Source: CAYUUP01 sp964447925 (lineage in GTDB: Bacteria > Bacillota > Clostridia > Oscillospirales > Oscillospiraceae). From it: a stretch of 26,980 bases of DNA. The number at the start of each line of letters is the position of its first letter. Position 1 is the first letter of the stretch. The stretch covers positions 1 to 26,980 of the forward strand of contig CAYUUP010000009.1 in NCBI GenBank assembly GCA_964447925.1, in the 5' to 3' direction. Positions 1-7,065 of the stretch are shown one piece after another. Under the pieces are notes generated by a model. It saw nothing but the letters and a program-made list of their open reading frames with translations. It did not search any database and was not told the origin of the DNA. The position numbers were made by a program, and so were the translations under genes.

Positions 1-1554
1 CCGCTGGCAGATTTTCCTTGCCCGGGCGTAGGCCTTGTCCTTGTGGGCGATGAAAGATAGAGCGTCCACCTGCTCCCCGTTCAGCAGCAGGTCGATCTTC
101 ACCAGCTCACTGTCCCGGTAGCCCGTCAGGGAATAGTCCAAGGAGGCGTAGCCCTTGGTGTGGGCCTTCAGGGTGTCGAAGAAGTCGTAGATAATCTCCC
201 CCAGGGGCATGGCGTAGTGCAGCTCCACCAGATTGGTGTCCAGATACTGCATATCCTGATACTCGCCCCTGCGATCCTGGCACAGGGGCATGATATTGCC
301 CACGTAGTCCTGAGGGGTAATGATAGATGCCTTGACATACGGCTCCCGGGCCACGGAAATGGAACCGGGATCGGGGTAGTTGTGGGGATTATCCACATAG
401 ATGACAGTGCCGTCGGTTTTGATAATTTCGTAAATCACGGAGGGCAGAGTGGTCACCAGCTCCAGACCAAACTCCCGTTCCAGCCGCTCCTGGATAATCT
501 CCATATGCAGCAGCCCCAGGAAACCGCACCGGAAGCCGAAGCCCAGGGCCACTGAGGATTCCGGCTCGAAGCTCAGGGAGGCATCGTTCAGACGGAGCTT
601 CTCCAACGCATCCCGCAGGTCAGGGTATTTAGAACCGTCCTCGGTATAGATGCCGCAGTACACCATGGGCTGCACCGGGCGATAGCCGGGCAGGGGTTCT
701 GCCGCCGGGTTTTCCGCCCCAGTAACGGTGTCACCCACCTGAGTGTCAGAGACAGTCTTGATAGATGCGGTGAAATAGCCTACCTCGCCAGATGAGAGGC
801 CCTCACACGGCTCCAGTCCCAGCGGCCGGAGGTGGCCGCACTCCAAAATTTTGTACCGGGCGCCGGTTGCCATCATCTTGATCTCCATGCCGGTTTCCAG
901 TCCGCCATCCACCACCCGGAGAAAGACGATGACCCCCCGGTAGGCATCATATTGGCTGTCAAATACAAGGGCTTTCAGGGGCGCGTCTGGGTCACCCGCA
1001 GGGGCGGGTACTGTCTCTACAATACCCGCCAGCACCGCCGGGATATTGATGCCGTTTTTGGCGGAGATTTCAGGGGCGGCCGAGGCATCCAGTCCGATGA
1101 TGTCCTCAATCTCCCTTCGCACCCGCTCCGGGTCGGCGGCGGGAAGGTCAATCTTATTCAGCACCGGTAGGATCTCCAGATCGTTTTCCAGCGCCAGATA
1201 GGTGTTTGCCAGGGTCTGAGCCTCCACGCCCTGGGAGGCGTCCACCACCAGCACGGCCCCCTCGCAGGCAGCCAGAGAGCGGGACACCTCATAGTTGAAA
1301 TCTACGTGGCCCGGGGTGTCGATGAGATTCAGGGTATAATGCTCCCCATCAGGGGCATCATATTCCAAGGTCACCGCCCGGGCCTTGATGGTAATGCCCC
1401 GCTCCCGCTCCAACTCCATATTGTCCAGCAGCTGGTTCTCCATCTCCCGGTCGGAGACGCCATGGCACAGCTCAATGAGACGATCTGACAGGGTAGACTT
1501 GCCGTGGTCGATGTGGGCGATGATAGAAAAGTTTCTGATGTTTTTCTGATTCAT
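1..1554 (-). CDS. lepA: Elongation factor 4 (LepA), 3' end cut by window edge
   Basis: Translational GTPase that back-translocates or remodels stalled ribosomes in the cytoplasm. 518 codons are visible from the ATG at 1552-1554 to the window edge; the family is about 600 residues, so roughly the last 80 are missing. Visible motifs are the G1 loop AHIDHGKS (residues 13-20), the switch region around ERERGITIK (about 49-57), DTPGH (79-83), NKID (133-136), and downstream LepA signatures such as GFRCGFLGLLHMEI. The start is supported by AAAGGAG about 10 nt upstream. It lies 77 nt downstream of the Xre-type gene on the same strand, with no clear promoter or U-tract terminator between them, so the two are probably cotranscribed. 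A perfect 11-bp hairpin lies just upstream of its ribosome binding site. Identity is essentially certain from the motifs. Confidence 0.97.
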   Translation of the reverse strand, partial: MNQKNIRNFSIIAHIDHGKSTLSDRLIELCHGVSDREMENQLLDNMELERERGITIKARAVTLEYDAPDGEHYTLNLIDTPGHVDFNYEVSRSLAACEGAVLVVDASQGVEAQTLANTYLALENDLEILPVLNKIDLPAADPERVRREIEDIIGLDASAAPEISAKNGINIPAVLAGIVETVPAPAGDPDAPLKALVFDSQYDAYRGVIVFLRVVDGGLETGMEIKMMATGARYKILECGHLRPLGLEPCEGLSSGEVGYFTASIKTVSDTQVGDTVTGAENPAAEPLPGYRPVQPMVYCGIYTEDGSKYPDLRDALEKLRLNDASLSFEPESSVALGFGFRCGFLGLLHMEIIQERLEREFGLELVTTLPSVIYEIIKTDGTVIYVDNPHNYPDPGSISVAREPYVKASIITPQDYVGNIMPLCQDRRGEYQDMQYLDTNLVELHYAMPLGEIIYDFFDTLKAHTKGYASLDYSLTGYRDSELVKIDLLLNGEQVDALSFIAHKDKAYARARKICQR

Positions 1555-1579
1555 TCAACAATGGCTCCTTTGTCGCGTT

Positions 1580-1624
1580 CCGGTCTGCCGCCTAGCAGAG
1601 GGCAGGAAGCCGACGGCAGACCGG
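1580..1624 (-). promoter_or_regulatory. Perfect 11-bp hairpin in the lepA leader
   Basis: CCGGTCTGCCG at 1580-1590 is the exact inverted complement of CGGCAGACCGG at 1614-1624, with a 23-nt loop. On the minus strand it sits between the xre stop and the lepA ribosome binding site. No T-run follows on either strand, so it is not a standard intrinsic terminator. It may be an mRNA processing or stability element or a translational control structure; which one cannot be told from sequence. Confidence 0.5.
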
Positions 1625-1631
1625 GCCAATC

Positions 1632-2309
1632 TCATTCCTCCAGCCGCTTCTGCAACCGCTCGTCGGTGGCATGAACCACCTGCAGCAGGGAATCTGCTGT
1701 CGCAGGATAATCCTGAACCAGCCCGTCATGGGTCAGAGGGGCAGCTGGCACCTCTTCCCCCTCCAATGCCGTAGCATATTTCACCTGGGCAGAAATCAGC
1801 TCCTCAGTGGCAGCGCCGTGAAGGAATGCCCTCTCCGGCAGCCCGAAGAAGTCCCTGGAATAGCCGGGGGCGGAGATGTAAAAGCAGCGGAACAGGGTGT
1901 AAATGCAGGCGCTTAAGGCGTTGGCCGCATGGGTGATGGCCTTGCGGTTACCCCGGCGGCCCAGCAGCCCAAAGAGGACGCTGACGGCGTTCACCACCAG
2001 TTTCTTATTCAGCAGGGCCAGCACACTGCCCTTCAGCTGATTGTCCCGCTGACCGCTGACATCGTAAAGCTCCTCCGCCCCGATCATGGAGCCGTCCCGG
2101 GACATAGTGCGGCCCAGGAGGAAGTCAGCAGAGACATTGTAATAATCGCAGGCCCGCACCACGAAGGCCAAACCAGGCTCTCGGACGCCGTTTTCATAGT
2201 GGCTCAGCAGCGCCTGGGAAATGCCCAGCGCGGCGGCGGCCTCCCGCTGGGAGACGCCCTTGTCCTTGCGGAGCAGAGACAGCGTACGGGAAAAATTTGG
2301 ATTCGTCAT
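1632..2309 (-). CDS. Xre-family HTH transcriptional regulator with a long C-terminal region
   Basis: 225-residue protein. The N-terminal Cro/CI-type helix-turn-helix covers about residues 6-67 (RTLSLLRKDKGVSQREAAAA, LGISQALLSHYENGVREPG, YYNVSADFLLGR). The remaining ~155 residues match no domain I recognise; they contain a hydrophobic stretch (VVNAVSVLFGLLG) and may be a ligand or dimerisation region. The ATG at 2309 is the first possible start, because an in-frame TAG lies two codons upstream. The Shine-Dalgarno is weak (GAAG) or too distant (GGGGAG about 15 nt away). A strong promoter lies at 2385-2413, and an 18-bp perfect palindrome sits in the leader and could be its own operator. Probably cotranscribed with lepA. 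Regulator assignment is secure; target genes are unknown. Confidence 0.85.
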   Translation of the reverse strand: MTNPNFSRTLSLLRKDKGVSQREAAAALGISQALLSHYENGVREPGLAFVVRACDYYNVSADFLLGRTMSRDGSMIGAEELYDVSGQRDNQLKGSVLALLNKKLVVNAVSVLFGLLGRRGNRKAITHAANALSACIYTLFRCFYISAPGYSRDFFGLPERAFLHGAATEELISAQVKYATALEGEEVPAAPLTHDGLVQDYPATADSLLQVVHATDERLQKRLEE

Positions 2310-2330
2310 AATCTACTTCACATTCTCCCC

Positions 2331-2359
2331 GGACTGCGACCGCAGTCCGTTTTTCTTTT
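2331..2359 (+). terminator. Intrinsic terminator-like hairpin (plus strand), or Xre operator
   Basis: GGACTGCG-AC-CGCAGTCC (2331-2348) is a perfect palindrome followed on the plus strand by GTTTTTCTTTT, the layout of a Rho-independent terminator. No plus-strand gene precedes it; lepA and xre both run on the minus strand. Because it lies in the 5' leader of xre, it could instead be a palindromic operator for the Xre protein, or it could stop antisense transcription. Confidence 0.6.
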
Positions 2360-2384
2360 ATGCGGCGTTAAGACCGTGGGTATT

Positions 2385-2413
2385 ATCATACCATAAAAAT
2401 TACCGTTTGTAAA
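2385..2413 (-). promoter_or_regulatory. Sigma-A-type promoter for xre-lepA
   Basis: On the minus strand TTTACA (2413-2408) is followed after 17 nt by TATGAT (2390-2385). This is a near-consensus vegetative promoter about 75 nt upstream of the xre start codon. It is divergent from the mobA promoter. Confidence 0.75.
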
Positions 2414-2487
2414 TGGGGAGCTTACCGTTCCATCCCTTTTTAGGGCCGAGACCGGCGGCTCAAACGGAGGATAAATTGGCAATAGGC

Positions 2488-2517
2488 TTGACAAGCCGTC
2501 CGCATCCCGATTATACT
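2488..2517 (+). promoter_or_regulatory. Sigma-A-type promoter for mobA
   Basis: A consensus TTGACA at 2488-2493 is followed after 18 nt by TATACT at 2512-2517, 32 nt upstream of the mobA TTG start. It is divergent from the xre-lepA promoter. Confidence 0.8.
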
Positions 2518-2549
2518 TTAATTCAGAATGAAACCGCAGGAGGGTTGGT

Positions 2550-3134
2550 TTGCAGATGGAACGTATTCGGGTCGTAATTTTGGCGGGGGGACAGTCCCGG
2601 CGCATGGGGCATGACAAGGCCAGTCTCCCCTTCGGCGGCGGGACCTTCCTGACCCATTTGGTCAACGTCTACCAGGCAACCTTTCCCGTCTCTGTCTCTG
2701 TAGCCCGGCGAGGACAGTTCGACACTGCCGGGGCGGAAGAGATCGCCGACCTCGTCCCGGGACAGGGGCCGCTGGCGGGGCTGCAGGCCGCCTTTCGTCA
2801 GACAGATGCCGACATCATCTTTTTCACCGCCACCGATCTGCCCTTTGGCAGCCCGGCACTGGCGGAAGCCCTCCTCTCCCTGCTGGGGGAACATCAGGCA
2901 GCGGTGATCCGCCGGTCAGATGGCAAAATTGAGCCGCTGTTTGCCGCCTATCGACGGTCTGTTCTCCCTGATGCGGAAGAAAATCTGGCCCAGGGCCGGC
3001 GGGCGCTCTCTGCCTTGCTGGAGAAGCTCGATGTCCGATGGATTGATGAGGACGAGCTGGCCGGTTTCGATTTAAATCGGGCGCTGGATAATCTGAATAC
3101 GCCGGAGGATTATCACCGGGCAGTGGAGAAGTGA
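2550..3134 (+). CDS. mobA: Molybdenum cofactor guanylyltransferase (MobA family)
   Basis: Transfers GMP from GTP to molybdopterin to form the guanine dinucleotide cofactor, in the cytoplasm. 194 residues, the normal length for MobA. The N-terminal nucleotide-binding signature LAGGQSRRMGHDKASLPFGG (about residues 11-30) is diagnostic. Further family features are VPGQGPLAGLQAAF and ATDLPFGSP around the metal-binding aspartate. Start choice: AGGAGG (2538-2543) lies 6 nt from the TTG at 2550 and 12 nt from the ATG at 2556, so TTG is slightly favoured; the ATG would give a protein two residues shorter. The gene stands alone in this window: no other molybdenum cofactor or molybdoenzyme gene is nearby. 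It has its own promoter, and I see no clear terminator before the htpG promoter. A related nucleotidyltransferase such as MocA is less likely given the motif. Confidence 0.9.
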   Translation: MQMERIRVVILAGGQSRRMGHDKASLPFGGGTFLTHLVNVYQATFPVSVSVARRGQFDTAGAEEIADLVPGQGPLAGLQAAFRQTDADIIFFTATDLPFGSPALAEALLSLLGEHQAAVIRRSDGKIEPLFAAYRRSVLPDAEENLAQGRRALSALLEKLDVRWIDEDELAGFDLNRALDNLNTPEDYHRAVEK

Positions 3135-3247
3135 CTTTTACCTCAAAGGCTATTTTTAAGCATTTTTCAGCTTTCTGTGAGAACCGGGGGGTGTCAGACT
3201 GGGCCGTTTGTAGTTCCCGCAATTTTGAAAACTTTCTATGAACTCCC

Positions 3248-3276
3248 TTGCATTCTCCGGGAAAAAGGGCTATAAT
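3248..3276 (+). promoter_or_regulatory. Sigma-A-type promoter for htpG
   Basis: TTGCAT (3248-3253), a 17-nt spacer, and a perfect TATAAT (3271-3276). The CIRCE operator begins two bases after the -10 box, so a bound HrcA repressor would cover the transcription start. Confidence 0.88.
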
Positions 3277-3277
3277 G

Positions 3278-3304
3278 TTGGCACTCATAGAATTAGAGTG
3301 CTAA
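3278..3304 (+). promoter_or_regulatory. CIRCE operator (HrcA binding site)
   Basis: TTGGCACTC, nine spacer bases, then GAGTGCTAA. This matches the CIRCE consensus TTAGCACTC-N9-GAGTGCTAA with one mismatch (G for A at the third base). Position directly downstream of the -10 box is typical for HrcA repression of heat-shock genes. hrcA is not in this window. Confidence 0.95.
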
Positions 3305-3351
3305 CATTTCAACGATCAAGATCACAAATCACAACGGAGGCGCAATCAATC

Positions 3352-5289
3352 ATGGCAAAGAAGCAATTTAAGGCGGAATCCAAGCGGCTGCTGGATCTGA
3401 TGATTAACTCCATCTACACCCATAAGGAGATTTTCCTGCGGGAGATCATCTCCAACGCCAGCGATGCCGAGGACAAGCTGGCCTATAAGGCCCTCACCGA
3501 TGACAGCGTGGGCATGAGCCGCTCCGACTTCAAAATCACCCTGACAGTGGACAAGGAAGCCCGCACCCTGACCATCTCCGACAATGGCATCGGCATGAAC
3601 CGGGATGAGCTGGAATCCAATCTGGGTACCATCGCCCGCTCCGGCTCCCTGCAATTCAAGGAGGAGATGGCAAAGGCCCAGGGAAAGAGCGAGGATGAGA
3701 AGTCCGACAGCAGCACCTTGGACATTATCGGTCAGTTTGGCGTGGGCTTTTACTCCGCTTTTATGGTGTCGGACACCGTCACTGTAGTCTCCCGGCCCTA
3801 TGGCTCTGAAATTGCCTATCAATGGAAGTCCTCCGGGGCGGACGGCTACACCATCACCGAAACCACCCGGCCGGAGGTGGGTACCGACGTCATCCTCACC
3901 ATCAAGCCCGATGGGGAGGATGAGCAGTTCTCCCAGTATCTGGACGCCAACCGCATCTCCCGGCTGGTGAAAAAATACTCCGACTATGTCCACTATCCCA
4001 TCGTCATGTTAATGGAAAAATCCCGTATGAAGGAGAAGCCCGAGGACGCCGGAGAGGACTACAAGCCGGAGTGGGAGGACTACACCGAGTGGGAGACGCT
4101 GAACTCTATGGTTCCCCTGTGGCAGCGGCCCAAGAACGAGGTGGAGCAGGCTGATTATGACAGCTTCTATCAGGACAAGTTCAGCGATTATGAGGCTCCG
4201 CTGGCCACCATCCGGGCCAGTGTGGAGGGCAACGTCACCTACGATTCCCTTCTGTTCATCCCTTCCCGCACTCCCTATGACTTCTACACCAGGGAGTATG
4301 AAAAGGGCCTTCAGCTCTACTCCTCCGGTGTTCTGATTATGGACAAGTGCGCTGATCTGCTGCCAGAGTATTTCCGCTTTGTCAAGGGCGTGGTGGACAC
4401 CCCCGATGTCTCCCTGAATATCTCCCGTGAGATGCTCCAGCACACCCGCAGCCTGAAGGTCATCGCCAAGAATTTGGAAAAGAAGATCAAGGCAGAGCTG
4501 GAACGGCTGCTGAAGGACGATCGGGAGAAATATCTCACCTTCTGGAAGGCTTTCGGACTGCAGATCAAGTACGGCGTGGTGTCCGACTACGGTGCCAACA
4601 AGGACAAGCTCACCGATATCCTGATTTTCCCCTCCTCCAAGGAAGAGAAGGGAACCACCCTGGCAGAGTATGTCTCCCGGATGCCGGAAGGACAGGAGAA
4701 CATCTACTATGCCGTGGGCGAGGACGCCACGAAGCTCTCCAAGCTGCCCCAGGCGGAACGCATTCTGGACGCCGGATATGAAATCCTCTATCTCACCCAA
4801 GACGTGGACGAGTTCGCTATGCAGGTTATCGGTGAGTGGGACGGCAAGAAGCTGATGTCCGTCAACGACCCGGAAGCCCTGCCCGAGACGGAGGAGGAGA
4901 AGAAGGCCGCCGAGGAGAAAGCCGAAGCCGGAAAGGACGTGCTGGACTTCCTGAAGGAGACGCTGGGTGACAAAATCAAGGAGGCCCGCGTTTCCAAGCT
5001 GCTGAAGTCCCATCCGGTGTGCATGGTATCTGACGGCCCCATGTCCATCGAAATGGAGAAATATATGAAGCGGCAGGGGGCCGATATGGAGGGCTTCACC
5101 GCCCAGCGGGTGCTGGAGGTGAACCCGGACGCGCCGGTGTTTGAGGTGCTGAAAACCGCCATCTCCGAGAACCCGGAGAAGGCAAAGCAGTACGCCGAAC
5201 TGCTCTACTGCCAGGCGCTGCTGATTGCAGACCTGCCCCTGGAGGATCCCACGGCGTATACCGACCTGGTGTGCGGGCTGATGAAATAA
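3352..5289 (+). CDS. htpG: Molecular chaperone HtpG (bacterial Hsp90)
   Basis: ATP-dependent cytosolic chaperone, active as a homodimer. 645 residues, normal for the family. The N-terminal GHKL ATPase domain shows EIISNASDAEDK (catalytic Glu31, Mg-binding Asn35), DNGIGM (77-82), GTIARSG, and the lid motif GQFGVGFYS. The middle domain includes the segment around FIPSRTPYDFY and SLNISREMLQ, and the C-terminal third is the dimerisation domain. The frame is open further upstream to 3238, but that extension would run through the CIRCE site and promoter. The ATG at 3352, 11 nt after ACGGAGG (3334-3340), is therefore the real start. Regulation by heat shock through HrcA is indicated by the CIRCE element. 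A strong terminator follows the stop codon, so htpG is monocistronic. Confidence 0.97.
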   Translation: MAKKQFKAESKRLLDLMINSIYTHKEIFLREIISNASDAEDKLAYKALTDDSVGMSRSDFKITLTVDKEARTLTISDNGIGMNRDELESNLGTIARSGSLQFKEEMAKAQGKSEDEKSDSSTLDIIGQFGVGFYSAFMVSDTVTVVSRPYGSEIAYQWKSSGADGYTITETTRPEVGTDVILTIKPDGEDEQFSQYLDANRISRLVKKYSDYVHYPIVMLMEKSRMKEKPEDAGEDYKPEWEDYTEWETLNSMVPLWQRPKNEVEQADYDSFYQDKFSDYEAPLATIRASVEGNVTYDSLLFIPSRTPYDFYTREYEKGLQLYSSGVLIMDKCADLLPEYFRFVKGVVDTPDVSLNISREMLQHTRSLKVIAKNLEKKIKAELERLLKDDREKYLTFWKAFGLQIKYGVVSDYGANKDKLTDILIFPSSKEEKGTTLAEYVSRMPEGQENIYYAVGEDATKLSKLPQAERILDAGYEILYLTQDVDEFAMQVIGEWDGKKLMSVNDPEALPETEEEKKAAEEKAEAGKDVLDFLKETLGDKIKEARVSKLLKSHPVCMVSDGPMSIEMEKYMKRQGADMEGFTAQRVLEVNPDAPVFEVLKTAISENPEKAKQYAELLYCQALLIADLPLEDPTAYTDLVCGLMK

Positions 5290-5317
5290 GGGCTAAAAAA
5301 TCCGAAAATCGAAGAGG

Positions 5318-5356
5318 CGGACGGCAAGCTGGAAGCAACTTGCCGTCCGTCTTTTT
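5318..5356 (+). terminator. Intrinsic terminator after htpG
   Basis: CGGACGGCAAG (5318-5328) pairs perfectly with CTTGCCGTCCG (5339-5349) across a 10-nt loop, followed by TCTTTTT. It lies between convergent htpG and metI. On the minus strand the same hairpin is followed only by distant T-runs, so it may also serve metI weakly. Confidence 0.9.
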
Positions 5357-5382
5357 ATCCAACACCTGAAAGGGTGCCAGAA

Positions 5383-6093
5383 TTATTTCCTGTCCTTCAG
5401 CCGCTTATCCGAGCGGGTGGCCAGGCGGGTACCTAGGCTCTGGAAAACCTGCACCAGGACAATGAGCAGGATAACCGCCAGCAGCATCACCAGATATTTA
5501 TAGCGGTAATAGCCGTAATTGATGGCGATCTTGCCCAGGCCGCCACCACCGATGATACCGCTCATGGCAGAGTAGCCCAGGATGGTGGTGATGCCGATGG
5601 TAATGTTGGAGATGAGGGAGGGGACGCTCTCCGGAATCATCACCCTGGTAATAATCTGAAAGGGGGAGGCACCCATGCTCTGAGCGGCCTCGATGATATT
5701 TGGATCAACCTCCCGCAGGCTGCTCTCCACCAGCCGGGCCACAAAGGGAAAGGCCGCAATCACTAGGGGTACGATAGAGGCCACCGTCCCCACGGCAGTC
5801 CCCACGATGAGTCGGGTCAGGGGAAATACCATAATCATCAAAATCAGGAAGGGGACAGAGCGCAGCAGATTGATGACCACGTTCAGCACATGGAGCAGGC
5901 CCCGGGGCAGGGGCATCACGCCGTTCCGGTCCCCCGCTACCAGCAGGACGCCCAGCGGCAGACCAATGATGGTGGCAAAGACGGTTGCCACCACCGTGAC
6001 ATACACCGTCTCCCACAGGGCCACAGGGAACTCATTTTGCAGGATTTCCAGGGCCTCCGCCACTTTTTCCGGGTCAAGGATATTATTGAACAT
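5383..6093 (-). CDS. metI: Methionine-type ABC transporter permease (MetI)
   Basis: Membrane subunit of a MetNIQ importer for methionine or related sulfur amino acids. 236 residues with about five predicted membrane segments: near residues 25-55, then LHVLNVVINLLRSVPFLILMI, TVASIVPLVIAAFPFVA, a segment around ISNITIGITTILGYSAMSGI, and YLVMLLAVILLIVLVQVF. The EAA-type cytoplasmic loop that docks on the ATPase is visible as EAAQSMGASPFQIITRVMIPE. The C-terminal GGGGLGKIAINYGYYRY is typical of MetI. AGGAGG lies 9 nt before the ATG. The start overlaps the end of metN by 11 nt, which indicates translational coupling. Last gene of the operon, convergent with htpG. Confidence 0.94.
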   Translation of the reverse strand: MFNNILDPEKVAEALEILQNEFPVALWETVYVTVVATVFATIIGLPLGVLLVAGDRNGVMPLPRGLLHVLNVVINLLRSVPFLILMIMVFPLTRLIVGTAVGTVASIVPLVIAAFPFVARLVESSLREVDPNIIEAAQSMGASPFQIITRVMIPESVPSLISNITIGITTILGYSAMSGIIGGGGLGKIAINYGYYRYKYLVMLLAVILLIVLVQVFQSLGTRLATRSDKRLKDRK

Positions 6094-6943
6094 CGAGTGC
6101 CGCCTCCTTTGCGTCCTCCGCTTCCAATTCCTTCAGCAGGGTCATTGCCCGGCTTCTGTCCTCTGGGCCGAGGGAGCGCAGTAGCGTGGCGTAGTCCACC
6201 GTCTGGCCCTCGCCACCGCCCATCAGCTGGCGGGCAGCCTCCGTCCGAGGATTGGAAAACACCTGCTGGACGGTTCCCTCCTCCACTACATGGCCATGCT
6301 CCAAAATAGCCACCCGGCTACAGATCTCCTGCACCACGCTCATTTGGTGGGTGATAACGATAACGGTAAGGCCAAACCGCCGATTGATGTCCCGGATCAG
6401 GGTGAGGATGTCACGTGTGGTCTTGGGATCCAGTGCAGAGGTGGCCTCATCGCAGAGCAGCACCTTGGGGTTGGTTGCCAGTGCCCTGGCAATGGCTACC
6501 CGCTGCTGCTGTCCCCCGGAGAGCTGAGCGGGATAGGCATTGGCCTTATCCGGCAGACCTACGATCTCCAGCAGCTCCATGGCACGGGTATGGGCCTCCG
6601 CACGCCTCTGGCGGAGCAGCTCCAGTGGGAAGCAGACGTTTTTCAGGCAGGTGCGCTGCTGCAGCAGATTGAAGCTCTGGAAGATCATGGACATATCTCG
6701 CCGCCTGACCCGCAGCTCCGCCGGACTTAAAGCCGCCATATCCTGACCGTCGATAAGGACGGAGCCGCTGTCTGGTCGCTCCAGCATATTGATGCAGCGC
6801 ACCAGGGTACTCTTGCCTGCGCCGCTCATGCCGATGATGCCGTAGATCTCCCCGGTGCCAATGGTCAGGGAGACATCCTGCAGGGCGGCCACCTCTCCTT
6901 CCGCTGTGTGGAATGTCCGGGTTAGATTTTTAAGTTCAATCAT
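6083..6943 (-). CDS. metN: Methionine-type ABC transporter ATPase (MetN) lacking the NIL domain
   Basis: ATP-hydrolysing subunit of the importer, on the cytoplasmic side. Numbering from the upstream ATG: Walker A GMSGAGKST (40-48), Q-loop near FQSFNLL (90-96), ABC signature LSGGQQQR (143-150), Walker B LLCDEAT (164-170), H-loop VIVITHQM. Two ATGs are possible (6949 and 6943). TGAGGA is only about one base from the first and 7 nt from the second, so 6943 is preferred. At about 286 residues the protein is clearly shorter than typical MetN (about 340). After the ATPase fold there is only a ~45-residue tail, with no recognisable NIL/C2 domain, the part that binds methionine and mediates trans-inhibition in E. 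coli MetN. The 116-nt gap to metQ holds two palindromes, and metI overlaps downstream. Confidence 0.92.
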   Translation of the reverse strand: MIELKNLTRTFHTAEGEVAALQDVSLTIGTGEIYGIIGMSGAGKSTLVRCINMLERPDSGSVLIDGQDMAALSPAELRVRRRDMSMIFQSFNLLQQRTCLKNVCFPLELLRQRRAEAHTRAMELLEIVGLPDKANAYPAQLSGGQQQRVAIARALATNPKVLLCDEATSALDPKTTRDILTLIRDINRRFGLTVIVITHQMSVVQEICSRVAILEHGHVVEEGTVQQVFSNPRTEAARQLMGGGEGQTVDYATLLRSLGPEDRSRAMTLLKELEAEDAKEAALDVQ

Positions 6944-6998
6944 GTTCATTCCTCATTTTATTTGGGTGCTGCCCGCTTTGTCTCACGCAGCTTTTCTA

Positions 6999-7041
6999 CC
7001 GCCTACAGGCGGCAACACCTCCCCCGCAGAGCAGGGGAGGT
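6999..7041. repeat. Tandem palindromes in the metQ-metN gap
   Basis: Two neighbouring hairpins: CCGCC-TACA-GGCGG (6999-7012), then ACCTCCCC (7017-7024) paired with GGGGAGGT (7034-7041) over a 9-nt loop. The paired layout, a small hairpin followed by a C-rich/G-rich hairpin, resembles dispersed extragenic palindromic repeats of gut Clostridia. That resemblance is from memory and not checked. No T-run follows on the minus strand, so it is more likely an mRNA processing or stability element than a terminator; it could set metQ expression above metN-metI. Confidence 0.5.
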
Positions 7042-7065
7042 ATGGCTTATTTTGAGTATTTGAAA

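Noticed and set aside
3238..3351. N-terminal extension of HtpG from an upstream start
   Set aside because: It would translate across the promoter and CIRCE operator; the ATG at 3352 has a proper ribosome binding site and the family N-terminus.
5318..5356. Strong bidirectional terminator serving metI as well
   Set aside because: On the minus strand the stem is followed by CCTCTTCGATTTTCGG before any long T-run, so termination in that direction is uncertain.
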